Made by a program: the position numbers and the translations under genes. 19,096 bases of DNA. Origin: Alphaproteobacteria bacterium (GTDB lineage: Bacteria; Pseudomonadota; Alphaproteobacteria; Sphingomonadales; Emcibacteraceae). The notes below the pieces were generated by a model that was not told the origin of the DNA, did not search any database, and was given only the letters and a program-made list of their open reading frames with translations. Shown here in pieces: positions 13,417 through 19,096 of this stretch. The stretch's first letter is position 1; every line of letters starts with the position of its first letter. The stretch lies in NCBI GenBank assembly GCA_002401545.1, contig NVTJ01000052.1:1-19096 (forward strand), in the 5' to 3' direction.

Positions 13417-14682
13417 CTAAAAATTGTCCTTCATCCAGCCCCCAATACGTGAAAAAAGGTTTCCTGCGGCTTTTGTTGCTGGCAGGGAATGAATTTCATC
13501 CGGTGTCATTGCACCGTAATTCAGCAGCCCGGCACAAGTTGAGAACACGGGACCCACCGCAGAATCAGCCAGGCCATCGACGCTGACCGGCCGCCCGACC
13601 CTCACATAAAAATCTCCCCGAAGAAGCGGTTCGGCCTTAACGGAAAATATTTTTCCGGCCAGTTCTTCCAACCCTGGAATTTGGCTCGCACCACCAGTGA
13701 ACACAATCCGGCGACCTACCATATCCGCCAGGCCCGCTTCAATGATCCGGTCACGAACCAGCTCCAGAATTTCCTCAACCCGCGGACTGACAATAGCCGT
13801 CAGCATAGACCGGGGTATGGTCATGGCATGGTCCTGTCCATCTTCGCCGATCTGGACAATATCAATCTGGTCCCGCACAACAATCCGGCCAGACAGGCAA
13901 TCGCCGTATAATATTTTAAGCCGCTCCGCCCTTGCCTCCGACACGGACAACCCCTGGGCAATATCCCGGGTGACATGATTGCCGCCAAGGCAAATAATTT
14001 CACCAAAAACAAGTTCGTTTTCCCGGAAAGCTGAAATGCTGGTCAGGCCACTGCCCATATCAACACATATGGAGCCAAGCTTGCGTTCATCCGCCACCAG
14101 CACCGACAGGCCCGAGGCATAGGGCGTCAGCACAACGCCTTTTAAATTCAGATGACAATGGTTGAGGCAGGTCTGAATATTCTTCAACGGGCTGATCGCT
14201 GCGGTGGATATGTGAATTTCCACCCCAAGTTTTTCGCCAAACATGCCAAGCGGGTTTTTAGCCCCGACAACGCCGTCTATGCTGAAACTGATCGGGCGGG
14301 AATGGAGAATGAACCGATCCTCATCCTGTAAATATTCCCGTCCCGCCGCCAGAACATGATCAATATCGCGCTGACTTATTTCATGGCCCGCCACATCAAC
14401 TTCCATTGAGAAAATCCGGGATTTGGGCTGACCCGCAGAAATATTGACATAAACGTCATGGATCGGACTGCCCCCTGCCATGCGTTCTGCCGTATCAACG
14501 GCGGCCCGGATAGAGGTTTCGGTTTCTTCCATATCCACCACCGTGCCAGATTTAATCCCGTTAGATATCTGATGTCCAATGCCAATCACTCGCGGCCTGC
14601 TCTGCCCCTCACCAACTCTGGCAATAAAACAACAGATCTTGCTGGTTCCAATGTCCAATGCGGCAATAACCTGCTCTCGCAT
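13417..14682 (-). CDS. ftsA: Cell division protein FtsA
   Basis: FtsA is an actin-like ATPase that tethers FtsZ filaments to the membrane. In 421 residues the phosphate-1 motif ALDIGTSKICCF is at the N-terminus (about 8-19), a 1C-type subdomain follows, then VDMGSGLTSISAF (phosphate 2) and VFTGGASQIPGLEE (adenosine motif). The C-terminus LFSRIGGWMKDNF is the expected amphipathic membrane-targeting helix. It starts three bases after the ftsQ stop, so the two genes are coupled. The 163-base gap before ftsZ is the only sizeable break in the cluster. Confidence 0.97.
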   Translation of the reverse strand: MREQVIAALDIGTSKICCFIARVGEGQSRPRVIGIGHQISNGIKSGTVVDMEETETSIRAAVDTAERMAGGSPIHDVYVNISAGQPKSRIFSMEVDVAGHEISQRDIDHVLAAGREYLQDEDRFILHSRPISFSIDGVVGAKNPLGMFGEKLGVEIHISTAAISPLKNIQTCLNHCHLNLKGVVLTPYASGLSVLVADERKLGSICVDMGSGLTSISAFRENELVFGEIICLGGNHVTRDIAQGLSVSEARAERLKILYGDCLSGRIVVRDQIDIVQIGEDGQDHAMTIPRSMLTAIVSPRVEEILELVRDRIIEAGLADMVGRRIVFTGGASQIPGLEELAGKIFSVKAEPLLRGDFYVRVGRPVSVDGLADSAVGPVFSTCAGLLNYGAMTPDEIHSLPATKAAGNLFSRIGGWMKDNF

Positions 14683-14685
14683 AAA

Positions 14686-15552
14686 TCAGATACTCTCTTG
14701 CTTGTTGCCGAATTTTTTCAGCAGTCGCCGCCGCTGGGCTTCTTGCGGTGTCAGACGCACAATCGTCTTGCCTTGCTGGCAAAAATCAATGACCAGCACG
14801 TCTCTGGTCAGTATTTTCTGCCGGGTCTGATAATCATATAACCGGTCCCACGCAAGGTCTGCCCCCTTCTCGGGCAATTTTATTTTAATACCGCCTGCCA
14901 AATTCAGATTCCACCGGCGCCGGCCAATCCAGACGGCTGATTTTACTTTGGCAAAAAGGTCAGGGTATTTATCTTTCATGGCCAAAAGGCCTGTCAGGTT
15001 TTCGTTGGCATCTTTTCCGACCACATGGGGGAGAAAGGCATATTTTTCCAATTCTCTGTCTGTGATAATTTTCCCCGCTTTATTCACCAGATAAAATTTA
15101 CCGTTTTTCTGCCACAGGGCGGCGGCTTCATGTTCTGTGATGGCAACCGCCAGCGCATCGGGCATGATTTTGATGACCGTGGCCATCTTCACCCAGGGCA
15201 GAGCTTCAACCTGCTCAAGAATTTTGTCCAGATCAAGGGAGACTATTGACTGACCATCATACAACGCAAGGGCATCATGCACCTGTTTCAGGCTGGTATT
15301 CTCCTGACCGGTGACCCTGACTTCATTGATGGTGAAACCGGCGTCGGCAATGCGCCGGTCAACCGTATCACGGGCTTCCATCACCCATTGCCCAAACAGG
15401 CCGCTTTTCCAGAAATAGGCCGCACTGATCACAGAAATACTGACCACCACAAGGGACAAACTGCGCAGAAAGAGGCTGAGGTGGCGACGCCGTTTCAGCC
15501 TTTGCGTCACCCCTCTTCTGGCAGGTGATTTTGACTTATTTAACGACCACAT
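14686..15552 (-). CDS. ftsQ: Cell division protein FtsQ
   Basis: FtsQ is a bitopic inner-membrane protein that links early and late divisome parts. With the start used here it has 288 residues: a basic cytoplasmic tail (RLKRRRH), a membrane helix at about 27-48, a POTRA domain at about 73-145 (INEVRVTGQENTSLKQV to VAITEHEAAALWQ), and an FtsQ-type beta domain after it (LVNKAGKIITDRE, WNLNLAGGIKIKLPE). The ATG at 15552 is preceded by GGAGG seven bases upstream; a longer in-frame start (15603) would add residues unlike FtsQ and lie deeper in ddl. The start overlaps the end of ddl by 13 bases. Sequence identity in this family is low, but position and architecture agree. Confidence 0.93.
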   Translation of the reverse strand: MWSLNKSKSPARRGVTQRLKRRRHLSLFLRSLSLVVVSISVISAAYFWKSGLFGQWVMEARDTVDRRIADAGFTINEVRVTGQENTSLKQVHDALALYDGQSIVSLDLDKILEQVEALPWVKMATVIKIMPDALAVAITEHEAAALWQKNGKFYLVNKAGKIITDRELEKYAFLPHVVGKDANENLTGLLAMKDKYPDLFAKVKSAVWIGRRRWNLNLAGGIKIKLPEKGADLAWDRLYDYQTRQKILTRDVLVIDFCQQGKTIVRLTPQEAQRRRLLKKFGNKQESI

Positions 15553-16454
15553 GAGGCATCCTCCACCATCCAGCAAACCAATTGGCCAAACGTCATGCCA
15601 CAATGGCGCGCCTGTTCCGGCACCAGCGACAGAGGCGTCATGCCGGGCTGGGTATTTATTTCCAGTATATAGGGAATATTGTCACCATCCGCACCATCAT
15701 CCAGACGAAAATCAGACCGGCTAACTCCCCGGCAGCCAATGACCTTATGAGCCTTTTCGGCAAGCGACATAATCTGCTCCAGCATTTTTCCATCCAGTTC
15801 AGCCGGAATGATATGATCGGTTTTGCCATCCTGATATTTGGCCTCATAATCATAAAAGCCCGCGTGTGGTTTTAGTTCGGTTACCGTCAGCGCCTTGCCA
15901 TCCATCACCGAAACCGTCAGTTCACGGCCCGGCAGATATGATTCTGCCATTAAATCACCGCTGTCCTGCCACGGACCGGATTGATCAGAAACGAGATTAT
16001 AATCTGAGGTTACGATGACAACGCCGACACTTGATCCTTCATTACAGGGCTTCACCACAAAAGGACGCGGCAACGGGTCGCGTTCAAAAAGTTCGGCCCG
16101 GTTCACGATGCAATCCGGCGCGCAGGGAATACCTCCATTACGAAATATTTTTTTAGCCAGAGGTTTATTCATCGCCACGGCTGAGGCCATTACCCCGGAA
16201 TGGGTATAGGGAATATTCATGATCTCCAGCAGACCCTGAAGGCAGCCGTCTTCCCCCCACCGGCCATGAAGCGCGTTGAACACCACATCCGGTTTCAATT
16301 CCGTCAGAACCCGGGCAATCTCCGGCGTGGCATCAACCTCTGTCACCTGAAAATTTTGTTGCCGCAAAGCCTTGGCCACGGCAGCGCCACTGGTCAGGGA
16401 TACCTCGCGTTCAGCGGACCAGCCACCTTTGAGGACAACAACATGTTTGCTCAT
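15540..16454 (-). CDS. ddlB: D-alanine-D-alanine ligase
   Basis: This cytoplasmic ATP-grasp enzyme makes the D-Ala-D-Ala dipeptide for peptidoglycan. In 304 residues it shows GGWSAEREVSLTSG (about 10-23, substrate helix), NALHGRWGEDGCLQGLLE (about 60-77), MNKPLAKKIF, the ATP-binding PFVVKPCNEGSSVGV, and the metal-site region ILEINTQPGMTPLSLVP near the C-terminus. All are normal for DdlB. It overlaps murB by four bases (ATGA type) upstream and ftsQ by 13 bases downstream, the order found in many alphaproteobacterial dcw clusters. Confidence 0.97.
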   Translation of the reverse strand: MSKHVVVLKGGWSAEREVSLTSGAAVAKALRQQNFQVTEVDATPEIARVLTELKPDVVFNALHGRWGEDGCLQGLLEIMNIPYTHSGVMASAVAMNKPLAKKIFRNGGIPCAPDCIVNRAELFERDPLPRPFVVKPCNEGSSVGVVIVTSDYNLVSDQSGPWQDSGDLMAESYLPGRELTVSVMDGKALTVTELKPHAGFYDYEAKYQDGKTDHIIPAELDGKMLEQIMSLAEKAHKVIGCRGVSRSDFRLDDGADGDNIPYILEINTQPGMTPLSLVPEQARHCGMTFGQLVCWMVEDASCGR

Positions 16455-17362
16455 ATCTTCCCCCCTTTACGGCCCACAATACGGATCTCCCATTTCAGGC
16501 CGATCCCGGAATTATTCATCACCCGGCGGCGGATTTCCTCGCCCAGTTCTTCAATATCTCCGGCGGTGGCATTGCCCGTATTGATCAGGAAATTACAATG
16601 CTTTTCCGACACCATGGCCCCGCCGACCCGAAGCCCCCGGCATCCCGCCCCGTCAATAAGCGCCCAGGCCTTGACGCCATCAGGATTTTTGAAGGTGCTG
16701 CCGCCGGTGCGGGTACGCAGGGGCTGACTTTGCTCACGGGCATCGGCAATTTGCCTCATCCGGTCTGCAATGTCACTTTTGACACCGGGGCGGCCTTTAA
16801 GACGCACGGAAAGGCAAATCATGTCATCGGCCAGAGAGGAATGGCGATAGGAAAACTGCAAATCATCCGCTGTCAGCACATGCCGGACACCCCGGCGGTC
16901 CATGACCTCTGCCGAAATTAAAATATCAGATATTTCAGCGCCATATGCCCCGGCATTCATCTTGACCGCCCCGCCAATGGTCCCCGGAATACCGCGCAGA
17001 AATTCAAGCCCCGCAAGATGGGCGTCCCGGGCGGCCCCGGCAACGGTAATATCCGGTGCCCCCGCCCCGGCAATAATGTCATTACCGTCAATGATAATGG
17101 CCGCAAATTTCTTGCCAAAACGGATCACAGCACCCTCTATACCCCCATCACGGATCAGGAGATTCGATCCCACCCCAAGTGGCATGACCGGCATATCAGC
17201 CGGAATATGCTGCAGAAAATCTGACAGATCATCGCTGTCTTCCGGGGTAAAGAGAATATCCGCCACCCCGCCGACCCGGAACCATGTCAATTTTTTTAAA
17301 GACGCATCGACCTCAAATTTTCCCCTGACTGTGGGCAGGTCATCCCTTTGCGCGGCGGTCAT
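16451..17362 (-). CDS. murB: UDP-N-acetylenolpyruvoylglucosamine reductase MurB
   Basis: MurB is the FAD-dependent, NADPH-using enzyme that reduces UDP-GlcNAc-enolpyruvate to UDP-MurNAc. In 303 residues the FAD-binding parts are TWFRVGGVAD (26-35) and GVGSNLLIRDGG (63-74), with GIPGTIGGAVKMNAGAYGAEI in the middle. FSYRHSS (170-176) carries the arginine, S222 in GGSTFKNP is the likely proton donor, and E292 in LKWEIRIVG is the expected late glutamate. The compact length and YRxS pattern point to a type II MurB. It overlaps murC and ddl by four bases each. Confidence 0.97.
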   Translation of the reverse strand: MTAAQRDDLPTVRGKFEVDASLKKLTWFRVGGVADILFTPEDSDDLSDFLQHIPADMPVMPLGVGSNLLIRDGGIEGAVIRFGKKFAAIIIDGNDIIAGAGAPDITVAGAARDAHLAGLEFLRGIPGTIGGAVKMNAGAYGAEISDILISAEVMDRRGVRHVLTADDLQFSYRHSSLADDMICLSVRLKGRPGVKSDIADRMRQIADAREQSQPLRTRTGGSTFKNPDGVKAWALIDGAGCRGLRVGGAMVSEKHCNFLINTGNATAGDIEELGEEIRRRVMNNSGIGLKWEIRIVGRKGGKI

Positions 17363-18789
17363 GGTTTATTTTCCAGATTTTTGGCCAGGTCATAGGCCCA
17401 GCCGCTTATGGTGCCAGCCCCCATACAAACCACAATATCACCCTCTTCGGCAATGTCCCTGACCTGCTGAACCAGTTGTTCCGGCGCCGCCAGTGCGATG
17501 ACATTACGGTGACCTACGGCACGAATACCATCCACCAGACTGTCGCGGTTAATGCCTTCAATGGGCTGTTCCCCGGCCTCATAAACATCCGAGACAATCA
17601 CCACATCCGCATTATTGAAACAGCCGCAAAAATCATCAAACAGGCTTTCAAGCCGGGAATAGCGGTGGGGCTGCATCACCGCGATCACCCGGCCCTTATA
17701 GGCTTCACGGGCGGCGCTTAACACGGCGGAAATTTCCACCGGATGATGAGCATAATCATCAATGATGGTAATACCGGCGACCTTGCCAATATTGGTAAAG
17801 CGGCGCTTGACGCCGGAAAATTTGACAAAGGCCTTGCGGATCACATCTGCCTTAACCCCCATTTCATGGGCCACCGCAATGGCAGCAAGGGCATTGAGGA
17901 CATTATGACGCCCCGGCATGGGCAGCCTCACCTCAGACAGGATTTCCGGGCGAGCCTGCTCGCGGTTGATAATTTCCACATTGAATATGGCGCTGCCTTC
18001 TTCAAAGCGCAGCTCTGTGCAACGCACATCCGACTGGGGCGTGAAACCATAGGTGACGATCTTGCGGTCGGTGATGCGCCCGATCAGGGCCTGCACCTCG
18101 GGGTGATCAATACACATGACAGCAAAACCATAAAAGGGTACATTCTCGACAAAAGTGCGAAAAGCTTCTTTCTCCGCTTCAAAGTCACCGTAAAAATCCA
18201 GATGTTCCGGGTCAATATTGGTCACCACCGCCACCGTGGACGGAATTTTGACAAAGGTGCCGTCAGATTCATCCGCTTCCACCACCATCCAGTCGCCTTC
18301 TCCTAACCTGGCATTGGTGCCGTAAGCATTGATAATACCGCCGTTGATCACGGTCGGATCATAGCCCCCCTCATCCAGAACCGCCGCCACCATGGAGGTT
18401 GTCGTGGTTTTGCCGTGGGTTCCGGCAATGGACACACACCATTTCAACCGCATCAGTTCGGCCAGCATTTCAGCCCGCTTTATCACCGGCATCTTGGCGG
18501 CACGGGCGGCGACAACTTCCGGATTATCAGGCTTGATGGCAGAAGAACAGACAATGCCCCAGGCCTCTTCCAGATTTTCCGATCTTTGACCGATCATCAC
18601 CTTGATGCCCAGCGCGCGCAGACGTTCCACATTGGCACTTATCCCAATATCACTGCCCTGCACTTTATAGCCAAAATTATGCATGACTTCGGCTATACCG
18701 CTCATACCAATGCCACCAATTCCGACGAAATGCAGGATACCGATATTGATGGGATGGCCAATTTTTACCGGCTGAATATTCTTATTCAT
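17359..18789 (-). CDS. murC: UDP-N-acetylmuramate-L-alanine ligase MurC
   Basis: MurC adds L-alanine to UDP-MurNAc with ATP in the cytoplasm. With the start at 18789 it has 476 residues, normal for the family. FVGIGGIGMSGIAEVM (21-36) is the UDP-binding loop, GTHGKTTTT (123-131) the ATP P-loop, then EADESDGTF, and DDYAHHPVEISAVL in the C-terminal domain. A longer in-frame start (19071) would run through murG and encode no MurC sequence. GGGGG precedes the chosen ATG by several bases. The start overlaps the murG stop by eight bases and the stop overlaps murB by four, so it is part of a coupled chain. Confidence 0.97.
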   Translation of the reverse strand: MNKNIQPVKIGHPINIGILHFVGIGGIGMSGIAEVMHNFGYKVQGSDIGISANVERLRALGIKVMIGQRSENLEEAWGIVCSSAIKPDNPEVVAARAAKMPVIKRAEMLAELMRLKWCVSIAGTHGKTTTTSMVAAVLDEGGYDPTVINGGIINAYGTNARLGEGDWMVVEADESDGTFVKIPSTVAVVTNIDPEHLDFYGDFEAEKEAFRTFVENVPFYGFAVMCIDHPEVQALIGRITDRKIVTYGFTPQSDVRCTELRFEEGSAIFNVEIINREQARPEILSEVRLPMPGRHNVLNALAAIAVAHEMGVKADVIRKAFVKFSGVKRRFTNIGKVAGITIIDDYAHHPVEISAVLSAAREAYKGRVIAVMQPHRYSRLESLFDDFCGCFNNADVVIVSDVYEAGEQPIEGINRDSLVDGIRAVGHRNVIALAAPEQLVQQVRDIAEEGDIVVCMGAGTISGWAYDLAKNLENKP

Positions 18790-19096
18790 CTGTCGCCCCC
18801 TTTTCATCTGTCTTTTCCGTCCGTATGCTGTGGGTATCCCCCTTGACCAAAGCCAGTCGTTCCACCAGGTCCGCCAGATCTTTTGTCGCATACGGCTTGC
18901 CAGTCTTGCGGGCGTCTTCCGCAGCCCGCAAGACATCCCGGGGCCGTTTGGCCAGACGTTGCAATAATTTTGCCAGTCGGGCGGCGTTAAAATCTTTCTG
19001 ACTGAACAGCCATGCTCCCCCGCCCAGCACCATTTCCCGGGCATTTTCAGTCTGGTGATCATCGGTGGCATGGGGATAGGGCACCAGAATTCCGGC
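18782..19096 (-). CDS. murG: MurG, lipid II-forming glycosyltransferase, C-terminal part (cut by window edge)
   Basis: MurG transfers GlcNAc from UDP-GlcNAc to lipid I at the inner face of the membrane. Only the last 104 residues are in the window, starting with AGILVPYPHATDDHQTENA, the conserved loop near the end of the second Rossmann domain that closes the UDP-GlcNAc site. The rest is charged and helical, including LAKLLQRLAKRPRDVLRAA, and ends about 25 residues beyond the usual family end with a lysine/glutamate-rich tail (TEKTDEKGATDE). Its start lies to the right of the window. The stop overlaps the murC start by eight bases. Confidence 0.93.
   Translation of the reverse strand, partial: AGILVPYPHATDDHQTENAREMVLGGGAWLFSQKDFNAARLAKLLQRLAKRPRDVLRAAEDARKTGKPYATKDLADLVERLALVKGDTHSIRTEKTDEKGATDE

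Overview
The window looks like chromosomal DNA from an alphaproteobacterium of moderate GC content. The evidence is an ordered division/cell-wall (dcw) cluster running murG-murC-murB-ddl-ftsQ-ftsA-ftsZ, an FtsZ with a long linker and a C-terminal LEIPAFLRRQAN peptide, a DUF1491-type protein, a CIRCE-controlled groES-groEL operon, and GANTC (CcrM-type) sites clustered before ftsZ. I cannot name the genus from sequence alone. The gene content is mostly core, with two toxin-antitoxin modules set into the left half.

Left region, + strand (1-3054): a tight operon encodes the C-terminal part of an acyl-CoA dehydrogenase, a short-chain dehydrogenase/reductase (SDR), an aminoglycoside-phosphotransferase-like kinase and a second SDR. 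This set resembles the bacterial lva pathway and animal ACAD10/ACAD11, in which a 4-hydroxyacyl-CoA is phosphorylated and then rearranged by an acyl-CoA-dehydrogenase-like enzyme. I infer a role in hydroxy- or oxo-acid catabolism.

Accessory stretch (3055-4640): a ribbon-helix-helix (DUF1778) antitoxin and a GNAT acetyltransferase toxin sit behind a palindromic promoter. A small unrecognised membrane protein lies convergent to them, with a shared hairpin between.

Arginine catabolism (4785-7607): an Lrp/AsnC regulator is divergent from arginase and ornithine aminotransferase. Together these would take arginine to ornithine plus urea and then to glutamate semialdehyde, probably under control of the regulator.

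Second toxin-antitoxin locus (7608-8390): parD is followed by a ParE-like frame that has no ATG, GTG or TTG start. The module lies between two degenerate copies of the same short repeat.

Right half, - strand (8435-19096): transcription runs right to left. The dcw genes overlap by a few bases from murG to ftsQ. ftsZ has its own 163-base leader with four GANTC sites and a CtrA-like box, which suggests cell-cycle control. After ftsZ come a DUF1491 gene, then CIRCE-groES-groEL with a strong intrinsic terminator, then a MarR-family regulator. The first and last genes of the window (acyl-CoA dehydrogenase and murG) are cut by the window edges.
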